Below, piece after piece: positions 6,720-15,948 of a stretch of DNA of 64,000 nucleotides. Within the stretch, counting starts at the first letter, position 1; each line of letters starts with the position of its first letter. The position numbers and the translations under genes were made by a program. The stretch comes from Desulfolinea sp050305405 (GTDB lineage: Bacteria > Chloroflexota > Anaerolineae > Anaerolineales > Villigracilaceae), in NCBI GenBank assembly GCA_050305405.1, contig JBNLFG010000012.1, positions 62,001 to 126,000 on the forward strand, given 5' to 3'. The notes beneath the pieces were generated by a model that made no database searches, was not told the DNA's origin, and was given only the letters and a program-made list of their open reading frames with translations.

Positions 6720-7775
6720 TTACTCTTCTACAAACTCAACCAAGGCGGTCATCCCCCAGCGCATGGCAGGATCAGTTTCGTCTAAGGCAATGGTCACTTC
6801 GTAGACCACATCACCTTGGCTTTCGGAAAAGGTCTGTCCGATAGAGAGAACGGTGCCGCTCAGGGTTGTATCAGGGATGGCATCGAGAGTCACAGAGACA
6901 GTCTGCCCTTCGCTAATCTTGACCACATCCAATTCGGTCAGATCAGTGGTTTGGATCAGCCAACTGGAGAAGTCGGCAACGGTCAAATCTGTCTGCCCAG
7001 TATTGACGGCTTCGCCCGCTTTGATATTCAGGTTTGCTACCGTACCCGAAATTGGGGAGCGGAGTTCGGCATTATTGAGGGCCACTTCAGCCGCTGAGAG
7101 TTGGCTCGCGGCGGCGATATTTTCCCCACTCTGAAGTTTTTCATACTCAGCCAAAGCCTGGTCAAGACGAACTTGGGCAGCTTCGAGTGCGTTTTCACGA
7201 TTGATCCATATAAGCACCAGGTTGTAGTAGTTCCAGGCATTATCCAATTCTTCTTTCAGGTCTTTTGCGTATTTTTTGGGTTTTTCTACGCCAAAATAAG
7301 GTTCGTAGTTAACCCGGGCTTCATTCACCGCAGCGAGAGCAGCCTCAGCTGCTTCTGTGGGAGTCATATCCCGATATTTTGCGGGCGGGATGTAGTTATC
7401 GAGCTGCTCCTGCGCAGTGCGGAATTCCTTATAGGCATCGGCCAATTCGGCAAGCACCTGTGCCTCTGCACGGGCGAGATCATCTTCAGCGCGGAGAACG
7501 TCATTTTCGAGCAAGTCGGTATTATCCAGACGGGCAAGCAATTCATCGGCTGAGACTTGCTGCCCTTCAACGACGAAAACTTCATCCACAACGCCGCTGG
7601 ATGAAAAAGCGATGTCAACATAGGCAATCGGTTCAAGTCGTCCCTCGGCAATGATCGTCGAATCGACTGTCACAGGAGGCATGGGGGTTTCAGCAGGAGC
7701 TGGGGTCGCTGCACCGCAGGCGCTCAAAAGCACGGCGGATAAAATCAAAATGGATGGCAGAACAAAGCGTTTCAT
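6720..7775 (-). CDS. Exporter membrane-fusion adaptor, HlyD/MacA-like lipoprotein
   Basis: A 351-residue lipoprotein whose signal peptide ends in the lipobox LLSAC. The mature part has the biotinyl-lipoyl half-motifs of a periplasmic adaptor (IAYVDIAFSSSGVVDEVFVVEGQQV early; ELRSPISGTVANLNIKAGEAV late) flanking a Glu/Ala-rich coiled-coil hairpin of about 150 residues. Beta-barrel sequence follows. It is first in the adaptor-ATPase-permease operon, with AAAGGAGA before the ATG. The open frame extends about 100 codons upstream, but that extension lacks signal features and crosses the structured leader. With no outer-membrane channel gene nearby, the adaptor probably stands on the outer face of a single membrane and hands substrate to or from the permease. 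Confidence 0.88.
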   Translation of the reverse strand: MKRFVLPSILILSAVLLSACGAATPAPAETPMPPVTVDSTIIAEGRLEPIAYVDIAFSSSGVVDEVFVVEGQQVSADELLARLDNTDLLENDVLRAEDDLARAEAQVLAELADAYKEFRTAQEQLDNYIPPAKYRDMTPTEAAEAALAAVNEARVNYEPYFGVEKPKKYAKDLKEELDNAWNYYNLVLIWINRENALEAAQVRLDQALAEYEKLQSGENIAAASQLSAAEVALNNAELRSPISGTVANLNIKAGEAVNTGQTDLTVADFSSWLIQTTDLTELDVVKISEGQTVSVTLDAIPDTTLSGTVLSIGQTFSESQGDVVYEVTIALDETDPAMRWGMTALVEFVEE

Positions 7776-7800
7776 GGTGTCTCTCCTTTTTTGGGGAAAA

Positions 7801-7876
7801 GTGTGTCGCACAGATTCAAAAACTCCCCCATCCAGGTTTTGCAGGGGAGCTTCACATCGCGAACGGTGCGACACAC
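7801..7876 (-). promoter_or_regulatory. Structured leader of the exporter operon
   Basis: A perfect 11-base inverted repeat (GTGTGTCGCAC, 7801-7811, with GTGCGACACAC, 7866-7876) encloses an inner CTCCCC/GGGGGAG stem. The minus-strand copy ends in TTTT about 25 bases ahead of the adaptor ATG. It could be an attenuator, a translational switch or a repeat insertion. Confidence 0.5.
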
Positions 7877-7958
7877 TTTTATTGTTAATCTTCCGAAGAC
7901 ATGTACGTAAGATCAATATTCGAAGTTGTATTGACGTTGTCAGTATAGGGAGGAAAAG

Positions 7959-8002
7959 GTCATATGACGGAGTGCTGGAGGTCATAACCAGAGTCATATG
8001 AC
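7959..8002. promoter_or_regulatory. Paired palindromes between divergent operons
   Basis: GTCATATGAC occurs twice (7959-7968 and 7993-8002), 34 bases apart centre to centre, with a half-site GTCATAAC between them. Another palindrome (TTGACGTTGTCA) lies near 7931. Repeated perfect palindromes between divergently transcribed genes suggest an operator for an unidentified regulator. Confidence 0.45.
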
Positions 8003-8120
8003 AAGGATGGGTATTTAGTTCACAAACGGAAGCCAGCCAAACCCATGTACGCATCGAAGGAATGGTAAACTTGTGCAACGTTCCCTCCCCCTTTTACTTT
8101 TTATCAGTTTGGAGGCTGCC

Positions 8121-9284
8121 ATGTATAACATCCCTCTCACGCTCGGTATCGAAGAAGAATATCAGATCATCCACCCTGAAACGCGCGATCTGCACTCGTA
8201 TGTGCAGGAGCTTTTGGAACAGGGCAAGTTGATCTATCCCGAAGAAGAATTGAAACCCGAGTTCATGCAAAGCCAGATCGAGGTCGGCAGCCAGGTTTGC
8301 CGAAACGTGAAGGAATTGCGCGAGGAAGTGATCCGTTTGCGCCGCATGGTTGGGACACTGGCTGAGAAAAAAGGGATGAAGATTGCCGCCGCGAGTACGC
8401 ACCCCTTTGCCTCATGGCTCGAACAGGATGTAAATGCTGGCGAACGCTACCGCGAAGTGCTGGATAAAATGCGCGGTGTAGCGGAACGCCTGTTGACCTT
8501 TGGCATGCACATCCATATCGGTTTTGGGGAAGCCCCCGAAAACCGCGACCGCATGATCGAAATCATGAACCAGTTGCGTTACTTTTTGCCGCATATTCTG
8601 GCACTGACGACCAGTTCAGCCTTCTGGCAAGGACGCAATACCGGTTTGAAATCATACCGTAGCGTGATCTTTGAAATGCTCCCGCGTACAGGCATCCCCC
8701 CTCATTTTGAATCATATTCCGAATATCAAACACTCGTTGATACGCTCGGGCAAGTCGGCTCAGCAGTCGACGCTAACGGCAACCCTGACGCAACCAAAAT
8801 CTGGTGGGATATGCGTCCGCATCCAAAATTTGGCACGCTGGAAATACGCGTCTCAGATATTTGCACGAGCATTGATGATGGTGTGGCTATCGCGGCGCTT
8901 ATTCAAGCTTTGACTGCGAAGCTATTGAAATTGCGCCAAAATAATATGAGTTGGCGCAGGTATCGCCAGCACCATATTCAAGAAAACAAGTGGCGGGCGA
9001 TGCGTTACGGCATTCATGGCAAACTGATCGACTTTGGCATTCGTGAAGAAGTGCCGATGAACTTCCTCGTCCTGGAAATGCTCGATCTGGTTGATGACGT
9101 GGTCGATGAACTCGGCAGTCGCACTGAGATCGAACATATCAAAACTATTCTGGAGCGCGGTACCAGCGCCGACCGTCAGGTACAAGTCTACACAGAAGCG
9201 CTGGCAAGTGGCAAAAGCGAGGGTGAAGCCTTGATTGCTATCGTTGACTTTTTGACCGAAGAAACCATGCGGGGGGTAAAATAG
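8121..9284 (+). CDS. Carboxylate-amine ligase, YbdK/GCS2 family
   Basis: A 387-residue member of the glutamate-cysteine ligase 2 family. It shows the N-terminal GIEEEYQI signature (metal and nucleotide acids), the FGMHIHIGFG core strand with paired histidines, and the conserved RPHPKFGTLEIRVSD block. Family members join an amino acid to a carboxylate using ATP; E. coli YbdK has weak gamma-glutamylcysteine synthetase activity, but the physiological substrate is usually unknown. The ATG with GGAGG 6 bases upstream was chosen over an earlier codon. The next gene begins directly after its stop, so the pair is an operon. Confidence 0.9.
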   Translation: MYNIPLTLGIEEEYQIIHPETRDLHSYVQELLEQGKLIYPEEELKPEFMQSQIEVGSQVCRNVKELREEVIRLRRMVGTLAEKKGMKIAAASTHPFASWLEQDVNAGERYREVLDKMRGVAERLLTFGMHIHIGFGEAPENRDRMIEIMNQLRYFLPHILALTTSSAFWQGRNTGLKSYRSVIFEMLPRTGIPPHFESYSEYQTLVDTLGQVGSAVDANGNPDATKIWWDMRPHPKFGTLEIRVSDICTSIDDGVAIAALIQALTAKLLKLRQNNMSWRRYRQHHIQENKWRAMRYGIHGKLIDFGIREEVPMNFLVLEMLDLVDDVVDELGSRTEIEHIKTILERGTSADRQVQVYTEALASGKSEGEALIAIVDFLTEETMRGVK

Positions 9285-9788
9285 ATGCCAAGTGAACACC
9301 CCGCCCACATCGTGATGACCTGGCGAGATGTAGACCGCCTCATCAATTATCTGATTCCCAAGTTTGATCGTGAATTCAATGCCATGGTCATGGTCACTCG
9401 CGGCGGCATCATCCCCGGGGGGATGCTCGCCGAAGCGATGGACATCACGCACGTCCTGACCGCCGCCGTCGATTTTCCTGCCGAACTCGAAAAAGCAGAA
9501 AACAAGCTAATGGCCTGGCCACAATTCATCCAATTCCCCGCCGATGAGCAACTTCGTGGTTACACCACCCTAATTATTGATGATGTTTGGGGTTCGGGAC
9601 GCCACATCACCGCTGTCAAAAACCGCGTAATGGCAGCCGGTGGCAATCCGCAAACCTGTGTGCTGCACTACAATCCCTACCGCACCCTTTTCGGGAAGGC
9701 ACGTCCCGATTACTATGCCGATGTGACCGATTCATTCGTACTCTATCCCTGGGAAATTGATCGCGGCAACGATAAAGTGCTCTTATAG
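9285..9788 (+). CDS. Phosphoribosyltransferase-domain protein
   Basis: A 167-residue type I phosphoribosyltransferase fold. It has the MVMVTRGGIIPGGMLAEA loop and the PRPP-binding motif TLIIDDVWGSGRH, where the usual DDVxxTGxT has S for T. It resembles the xanthine-guanine/hypoxanthine PRTase-like branch, but the base-recognition hood is not clear enough to name a substrate. Its ATG abuts the stop of the YbdK-like ligase gene with no gap. Coupled expression suggests linked metabolism, which is inference. Confidence 0.85.
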   Translation: MPSEHPAHIVMTWRDVDRLINYLIPKFDREFNAMVMVTRGGIIPGGMLAEAMDITHVLTAAVDFPAELEKAENKLMAWPQFIQFPADEQLRGYTTLIIDDVWGSGRHITAVKNRVMAAGGNPQTCVLHYNPYRTLFGKARPDYYADVTDSFVLYPWEIDRGNDKVLL

Positions 9789-9853
9789 CTATTTAGATTT
9801 CCTTCGGTAAACTTGTTAGCCACCAGACACTTTGCTAAAAAGAGCCATCGTTA

Positions 9854-9959
9854 GTTGAGTAGACAATACTTTTCGGCGTATCGAAACCAATAATTAGACA
9901 GAAAAACGCTGTTTTGTGGTTTCGATACGCCCCGAAAAAGCATTCGGGGCTACTCAACC
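9854..9959. repeat. Palindromic repeat, outward-facing pair of half-elements
   Basis: The order is GTTGAGTAG, CGGCGTATCGAAACC, spacer, GGTTTCGATACGCC, GGGGCTACTCAACC. The two halves are inverted copies of one element. The same half-elements occur inward-facing at 60086-60187 and singly at 22112-22151. The rest of 9789-10212 holds no gene; a TATAAT at 10150-10155 may be the promoter of the following operon. Confidence 0.75.
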
Positions 9960-10212
9960 ACCATCGAAAACAAAACTATCCGGTGGCTAGTAAATTTGTA
10001 TCGCTCAAAAAAAAATTACCGAATAACCTGATTTTTTCTTTACGATCTCGGGGGAGAACTCCCATTTTTTCAAAGCGAGTTATTATCCTCGTTACAACCT
10101 AAGAAGACAAAACTCGCCTAGATAACTGTTATCACAAAACAATTTCATCTATAATAGAAATATTCTCATCCTTCCGCCAAAGATGGGCCACCACACTACT
10201 CGGAGCATAACC

Positions 10213-11349
10213 ATGACAATCAAAAAATATGGGTATATTTTAGCCGTCTGTCTTGTCATCCTAACGAGTTGTGTCGGCAAGAAACCCATCAAGATCGGTT
10301 TTACAGCTAGCCTAACCGGCAAAAACGCAAGTCTGGGAATCGACGGGCGCGATGGCGCTATTTTGGCAGTTGAGACGATCAATGCCGCAGGGGGTGTTAA
10401 CGGGCAGCCTCTCGAACTGGTTATAGAAGACGATCTCGGCACACCCGAAGGCGCTATCGCTGCCGACCGCGCACTGATTGAGGCCGATGTGACCGCCATA
10501 ATCGGTCATATGACCAGCGAAACGACCATCTCTGGTTGGCAAGAAGTCAAAGATTCAGGTATGGTCTTCATCAGCCCGACGGCATCTACCCCTTTACTAG
10601 CTGGTCTCAAAGACAATTTCTTTCGTCTCATCGTCGTTAATGCCTATACTGCTGCCACATTGGCACAGTACGCCTATAAAGAACTTGAATTGAGAAAAAT
10701 CGTTATCTTTTTTGATCGGAATAACCTTGCATTCACAAGCACTTATCGGGATGGATTTTCTGTTCCTTTTATGAATTATGGTGGCGAGATTACCGCTACC
10801 CATGAATTTTCATCATCCGAAATGCCGGACCTCACCCCAGCCTTATTCGAAGCCCGAGCCGACGATGTCGACGGGATATTGATACTTGCTTCCGCTAGAG
10901 ATACAGCATTTATCGCCCAACAAGCCCATCTCGCTGACCTGCATGTCCAAATCCTGACATCAACTTGGGCATTTACTGATGACCTAATCCAGAATGGCGG
11001 GCAAGCGGTCGAAAATATCATCACAGTTGTCTCTCATGACGAGAGCGACCAATCTCTCGCCTATACTGCCTTCAAAGCAGATTTTATCGAGCGCTTCAAG
11101 CGAACCCCAAATTTCGGAGCCGGCTATAGCTATGAAGCGGTCATCGTCCTCGCCAACGCCCTCGAAAAAACAAAAGGCAACAAAACAGGGCTAGCCGAAG
11201 CATTATTGGAAACGAAAAATTTTGAAGGCATTCACGGGACGATTAATATCAATGAATATGGGGATGTTATACGCACCCTCTATTTGCTCACCATTGAAAA
11301 CGGAGAAATGAAAACCCTCCACACCATGAACGCCATCCCAAACCAATGA
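10213..11349 (+). CDS. Periplasmic-binding lipoprotein, branched-chain amino acid (Leu/Ile/Val) type
   Basis: A 378-residue type I periplasmic-binding protein. It has a signal peptide with lipobox LTSC, then KIGFTASLTGKNASLG and the GRDGAILAVETINAAGGVNGQPLELVIEDD block typical of LivJ-like proteins, and no transmembrane segment after the signal. The ATG with CGGAG upstream is preferred to an earlier codon ten residues out. No transporter genes follow. Instead the stop overlaps the start of a sensor GGDEF-EAL gene by four bases (ATGA). It therefore probably works as an extracytoplasmic ligand sensor feeding that enzyme. The ligand is unknown. Confidence 0.88.
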   Translation: MTIKKYGYILAVCLVILTSCVGKKPIKIGFTASLTGKNASLGIDGRDGAILAVETINAAGGVNGQPLELVIEDDLGTPEGAIAADRALIEADVTAIIGHMTSETTISGWQEVKDSGMVFISPTASTPLLAGLKDNFFRLIVVNAYTAATLAQYAYKELELRKIVIFFDRNNLAFTSTYRDGFSVPFMNYGGEITATHEFSSSEMPDLTPALFEARADDVDGILILASARDTAFIAQQAHLADLHVQILTSTWAFTDDLIQNGGQAVENIITVVSHDESDQSLAYTAFKADFIERFKRTPNFGAGYSYEAVIVLANALEKTKGNKTGLAEALLETKNFEGIHGTININEYGDVIRTLYLLTIENGEMKTLHTMNAIPNQ

Positions 11350-14096
11350 CTCCCTCCGATAAACGCACTCTCGAATCTGCATTCAGCTCTCTCATCCGTA
11401 CCCGCCTTCTGTACCCAGTCACCATTGCAGCACTTCTGGCTTTGGGGACGACTACGTATTTCACAGCAAGTATCTTACAAAAGCAACAAGAACGCTATAG
11501 TGCTTCGATTAGCTACGCCACAGAGACCTATATCGGCCATTCTGCGAATGAATTAGACGCGATTGCAAGCTCAATCCCAACCACATCACTGGAAATCACA
11601 CAAGAATTTATGCAAGCCCAGAAGGACATACATAGATCCTTCGAAACCATCTACCTAATTAGCAATACAGGCATCATTGAAGCGCTGGAACCGATGGACC
11701 AACGCTATCTAAATTTCGACATGTCACGTCAGGATTACTACCGCGAACTGGACTGTACCCAAGGAACTAATATATCAAACACCTACTCGTCATTGCGCAC
11801 AGGTGAGCCGACTACCTACATCTCCCGCTGCACCGATGACGAGCACCTACTTGTTGGAGAATTGAATCTCAACTCGCTGCAAGAAACAGTATCACAAGGG
11901 GCCCCTCAATTCCCTGAAATTTCTGTTATGGTCATTGACCAACATGGCACGCTGATCGCCCACCCAAATTTTGAAAAAGTTAAACAACAGTCCAACATCA
12001 ACAACTGGAAAATCGTTCAGGATGGTTTTGCTCATAAACGCTCGCTCTCCTATTACTGGCGCGAGGGGACATTCTGGTTCGCCACCACCGAAAAGATTGA
12101 CTCTGTCGGCTGGCTAATCATCACCGAGGTGCCTGCCAAAGTGATCTATGGCCCCGCGTTGGGCGCTGGCTTTGCCATGATCGCCTTTCTAATTATGATC
12201 TTTTATTTCACAATACAACAATTCTCCAAACAGATGCATAGACAAGTTGTTCTGCCTCTAAAACAACTCAGCATCAGCACCGACGCACTAACTGCCGGAA
12301 ATTATGCCGCCAGCAACACCATTCCTCGTGACTCCTATGATCTGAATGAAATCAAGCATCTCATCCAGAATTTCCAAAATATGAGTCGCACGATCTCATC
12401 GCGTGAAGCCCTGCTGCGCGAAAGCGAAAAACAATATCGTGGGCTGGTAGAGAATTATCCGGATGCAATCATCGTCCATAATCAAACCAAGATCATTTAC
12501 GCCAATGATGCGGCTCGGAAGCTGTACAAAGTCGAAGATGGGAACGAACTTAGCGGCACCCCTGTGCTCGCGCTGATCCATCCCAGCTCTCAAGCGATGG
12601 CAACCACACGACTGACGTCGATACGCCACGCCAAAAGGACGACCGTGCTTCCACTCGCCGAGCAAAAACACGTCAGGAGCGATGGCACGGTCTTCGATGT
12701 AGAAACAATTACGTCATCAATTTTCTTTGGAGGACGCTACGAAGCCCAGACAATCATCCGCGATATTTCACAACGCAAAGATGAAGAGGAACGTCTCAAA
12801 TATCTGGCATCACACGATTTTCTAACGGATCTCCCTAATCGATTTTTCTTCGAAGAGGTACTCCAACATACACTTGCCAAGATCAAACGCGCTCAAACTA
12901 GTGGCGCGATTTTATATCTGGATATCGATCAGTTCAAGGCAATCAATGATACTTACGGACACGCAATTGGAGATATGGTATTACAGGAGGCTGCTCGCAA
13001 GCTCAAGATGACGGTGCGTGAGGGGGATATTATCGCCCGCATTGGCGGAGACGAATTTGTCATTTTGCTTGATACCATTAAAGATAATACAGGCGCGGCC
13101 CAGGTCGCGGAAACGATTCTGCAATCCTTCTCGCAAGCCATTGATTTCAACGAGAAGAAGCTAATGGTCTCTTTCAGTATTGGCATTAGCATCTTCCCCA
13201 AAGATGGACAAAATGCGCAAGAACTGCTCCAAAGAGCGGATACGGCGATGTATAAGGCCAAAGGCGAGGGGAAAAATCGCGCCAAATTCTATTCAATCGA
13301 TATGAGCAAACAAATCGAGGAGCGCATTCAAATTATTTCGCACTTGCAGTATGCACTTGAAAAGGATGAATTCTCCATCCTCTATCAACCTCAGTTTAAT
13401 GCAACCAATGGGAGTTGTATTGGCGTGGAAGTACTTCTGCGCTGGGAGCATCCAATCCTGGGCGTCCTGGGCCCAGGCAGATTCATTGAGCTGGCAGAAG
13501 AAACCGGGCTAATCTTACCGATTGGCGAGTGGGTCATTAAAAAAGCATGTGAACAAGGCAAGCTCTGGGAAAATATTGTGCCCGCTGATTTTCATATCGC
13601 AATCAATCTCTCGAACCTGCAATTGAAACAGCCCAATATTCTAAAAAATCTGGATCATATTATGGCCACAGCAGGCATAGATCCATCCATGCTGGAAATA
13701 GAGCTCCTTGAAAATATCGTCTTCCAAAACCCGGAAGAAGCACTTAAACGCCTATTCAAATTGAAAGCATTAGGGGTCAAATTAGCCATCGACGATTTTG
13801 GTACCGGCTATTCCATGCTGGGATACTTGGCTCGTTTCCCCTTTGATCATCTTAAGATCGACCAGCGCCTCGCACCAAATATTCTTGTTGATCCAAAAGA
13901 AGCCACCATCGTTTCAGGCATAATCTCTATCAGCCGTGAATTGGGACTAACCGTCATTGCTGAAGGGATCGAGACCCAGGAGCAGCTTGATTTTTACAAG
14001 TTTCTGGGATGCGATTATTTCCAGGGCTGGTATTACAGTCGAGAGGTAGATGCAGATACAATCACTCACCTGCTCAAAAACGGACACTCACTTTAA
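11346..14096 (+). CDS. Membrane sensor with dCache, HAMP, PAS, GGDEF and EAL domains
   Basis: A 916-residue cyclic-di-GMP enzyme. A membrane helix (about 22-40), an extracellular Cache-like sensor (about 42-270) and a second helix (about 278-296) lead to a HAMP-like linker, a PAS domain (about 360-475), GGDEF (about 485-645) and EAL (about 660-912). GGDEF is intact (RIGGDEF) with an inhibitory I-site RxxD (REGD) five residues before it, so diguanylate cyclase activity with feedback is likely. In the EAL part the signature reads EVLLRW. DDFGTGYS, the K-I-D and the AEGIE-QG motifs are kept, so phosphodiesterase activity is possible. Overlap with the binding-protein gene suggests that protein presents a ligand to the Cache domain. 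Confidence 0.93.
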   Translation: MTPSDKRTLESAFSSLIRTRLLYPVTIAALLALGTTTYFTASILQKQQERYSASISYATETYIGHSANELDAIASSIPTTSLEITQEFMQAQKDIHRSFETIYLISNTGIIEALEPMDQRYLNFDMSRQDYYRELDCTQGTNISNTYSSLRTGEPTTYISRCTDDEHLLVGELNLNSLQETVSQGAPQFPEISVMVIDQHGTLIAHPNFEKVKQQSNINNWKIVQDGFAHKRSLSYYWREGTFWFATTEKIDSVGWLIITEVPAKVIYGPALGAGFAMIAFLIMIFYFTIQQFSKQMHRQVVLPLKQLSISTDALTAGNYAASNTIPRDSYDLNEIKHLIQNFQNMSRTISSREALLRESEKQYRGLVENYPDAIIVHNQTKIIYANDAARKLYKVEDGNELSGTPVLALIHPSSQAMATTRLTSIRHAKRTTVLPLAEQKHVRSDGTVFDVETITSSIFFGGRYEAQTIIRDISQRKDEEERLKYLASHDFLTDLPNRFFFEEVLQHTLAKIKRAQTSGAILYLDIDQFKAINDTYGHAIGDMVLQEAARKLKMTVREGDIIARIGGDEFVILLDTIKDNTGAAQVAETILQSFSQAIDFNEKKLMVSFSIGISIFPKDGQNAQELLQRADTAMYKAKGEGKNRAKFYSIDMSKQIEERIQIISHLQYALEKDEFSILYQPQFNATNGSCIGVEVLLRWEHPILGVLGPGRFIELAEETGLILPIGEWVIKKACEQGKLWENIVPADFHIAINLSNLQLKQPNILKNLDHIMATAGIDPSMLEIELLENIVFQNPEEALKRLFKLKALGVKLAIDDFGTGYSMLGYLARFPFDHLKIDQRLAPNILVDPKEATIVSGIISISRELGLTVIAEGIETQEQLDFYKFLGCDYFQGWYYSREVDADTITHLLKNGHSL

Positions 14097-15253
14097 CGCT
14101 GATAACGCCGCCCCTTCCACATCACCCCTCTGCCAGAAATAACCATGAAAGCGGATGCGAACATCATCGCCGCAAAGACACCCGCCCCCAGGGGCGCTGT
14201 GAACGCATACCAAAGTGGGATTTCCAATGCCCGATTCGCCTGGATACGCCAGAAGAGTAGATTGCCCCACAAGAGCAACGCTTCGATAAGAATCACGAAA
14301 CTCGCCTGATTTGGGCTTGCTACCGTTAAATAGAGTCCTATCCCGGTCCAAATTGGAAGCAGCAACGCCGCGCAAAGCGCGAGAAACGCCCCGAAAATCC
14401 CCAACCCTACCAAACGCGGTTCATCCCGCAACCCAAGATAGATATTCTTCGTCCAGCCTTCCCACATCTCCGGCAGGGACGTATACATACGTGTTCGGAC
14501 GAAGTCACTGCCATCTGCAAGCACGAGCCGATACCCTAACAACTTCGCCCGCGCAGCCAAATCCTTATCTTCAACAATAGAGTCCTTAAGCGTGGTATGT
14601 CCACCAATCGCATCATAAACCGCGCGCTTGATGAAGATGAACTGCCCATTCGCAATCGCCTCCTTGCGTCCGGAGTCGTTAACTTTGCGCGGAGAAAAGC
14701 CCACCGAAAGTGCAGTCAGCACAAGCGGAAGAACCGTCCGCTCCCAGAAGTTTTCCATTTCCTGATGTGTGAAGATCGTGAAAAAGTCAGCTTTGGTTTC
14801 CAGAACCTTCTTGTAGACAGCGCTTAACGTACCGGGCGCGGGGAAGGTATCCGCATCTACAAAGCAGAGCCAGATACCCCGCGCCTCTGCTGCGGCCTGG
14901 ATCAGCGCATGGGGTTTACCGGCCCAGCCCAAAGGGAGTACCTTGCCGTGGATGATTTTTAAACGGTCATCCTCTTTGGAGAGTTCAGCCAGAATTTGGG
15001 GCGTGTCATCCTTCGAACGGTCATCCAAGATGATGATCTCGAGATTGGGATAATCCTGTGCGCGGAGGGCATCCACACAACGACGGATGTTGCGCGCTTC
15101 GTTGCGGGCAGGCACGCAAACGGAGATGAGTGGCGCTTTATTTAAATCAGGGGGCAACTCACTCTGCCCGAGGGCGATGTCGAGTTGGTATTGGTTGTGC
15201 AGCCAATAGAGGGTAATGATGCCGAGGATGAGAAGGAAGGTTGAGATGAACAT
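14093..15253 (-). CDS. Family 2 glycosyltransferase, membrane-anchored (HpnB/CrtQ-like)
   Basis: A 386-residue GT-A enzyme with an N-terminal membrane helix (1-18). The nucleotide-sugar core follows: ISVCVPARNEARNI, EIIILDDRSKDDTP and the metal-binding FVDADTFP. An acceptor region has EDKDLAARAKLLGYR and a W-x-x-x-W-x-K-N segment, and three C-terminal membrane helices end the protein. The layout matches hopanoid- or carotenoid-associated glycosyltransferases, but no hopanoid or carotenoid genes lie nearby, so the acceptor is open. It converges on the GGDEF-EAL gene with a four-base overlap of the two stops. Confidence 0.85.
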   Translation of the reverse strand: MFISTFLLILGIITLYWLHNQYQLDIALGQSELPPDLNKAPLISVCVPARNEARNIRRCVDALRAQDYPNLEIIILDDRSKDDTPQILAELSKEDDRLKIIHGKVLPLGWAGKPHALIQAAAEARGIWLCFVDADTFPAPGTLSAVYKKVLETKADFFTIFTHQEMENFWERTVLPLVLTALSVGFSPRKVNDSGRKEAIANGQFIFIKRAVYDAIGGHTTLKDSIVEDKDLAARAKLLGYRLVLADGSDFVRTRMYTSLPEMWEGWTKNIYLGLRDEPRLVGLGIFGAFLALCAALLLPIWTGIGLYLTVASPNQASFVILIEALLLWGNLLFWRIQANRALEIPLWYAFTAPLGAGVFAAMMFASAFMVISGRGVMWKGRRYQR

Positions 15254-15291
15254 TTCCGTATTGATGAACTATGAATACTGAATGAAGAATT

Positions 15292-15909
15292 TCATTCTCG
15301 CCGTCCAAGAAAATAACCCAGCCCAATCCCGACTAAAGCGAACAAAGTGGCTAAAAAAATCCCCATTTCAAAACCATTCTGTTGCGGTGGTGTGGGTGCA
15401 GGTGCTTCGATTTTCGGTGTTTCAAATTCAGAGTTTTGAATCGTTTCTTCGGCGATTTGCTCTGCAGAATTGCGAACATAGTCACGCCAACCAAAGCGCG
15501 TGCCGAGACTATCAATGACTAAAACCGTAATAACAATGCTAATCATCTCCGCACTAATATTGGCATAAAAATCACTTGCAACTTTATCCCAACTAAATTC
15601 TAGGGATTGGTTTGTGATGTAATATCCCGTAATTGCTATCGATGTGCCGAACAGCAACAAAATCATACTGACTGTATATTTATTCTTCTCCGCAATTGCT
15701 AAAACAAGACTGATAAAAAAGATAATTGACGCAAAAAGAAAAAGTATTGACAGGGGGATACCAAGCCAATGCTCAGTAAAAAACAAACCGACCAAGACTT
15801 TCCAACCTACTAAAGCAATCAAGATCGCAATAGAAAACAAGATCACGAAAGACCACATTTCCCACCATGTTTTTACTCTTTCAGTAAGTGTCTTATTTTT
15901 TGTTTTCAT
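15292..15909 (-). CDS. Membrane protein of unknown function
   Basis: A 205-residue protein with a basic N-terminus and about three membrane helices in the first half (WSFVILFSIAILIALVGW; LSILFLFASIIFFISLVLAI; VSMILLLFGTSIAITGYYI). Next is a segment (NISAEMISIVITVLVIDSLG) that looks membrane-associated. A charged linker, a Pro-rich stretch (APAPTPPQQ) and a C-terminal helix with LGYFLGRRE complete it. AGGAAAT precedes the ATG. I recognise no family. It lies between the glycosyltransferase and sbcC on the same strand. Confidence 0.7.
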   Translation of the reverse strand: MKTKNKTLTERVKTWWEMWSFVILFSIAILIALVGWKVLVGLFFTEHWLGIPLSILFLFASIIFFISLVLAIAEKNKYTVSMILLLFGTSIAITGYYITNQSLEFSWDKVASDFYANISAEMISIVITVLVIDSLGTRFGWRDYVRNSAEQIAEETIQNSEFETPKIEAPAPTPPQQNGFEMGIFLATLFALVGIGLGYFLGRRE

Positions 15910-15948
15910 CTTTATTTCCTATCCATTCAAAATTTATCGTTCCGCATT

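Noticed and set aside
9914..10102. A 62-codon frame in the repeat-containing gap before the binding lipoprotein
   Set aside because: It begins inside the palindromic repeat and has no ribosome site or homology.
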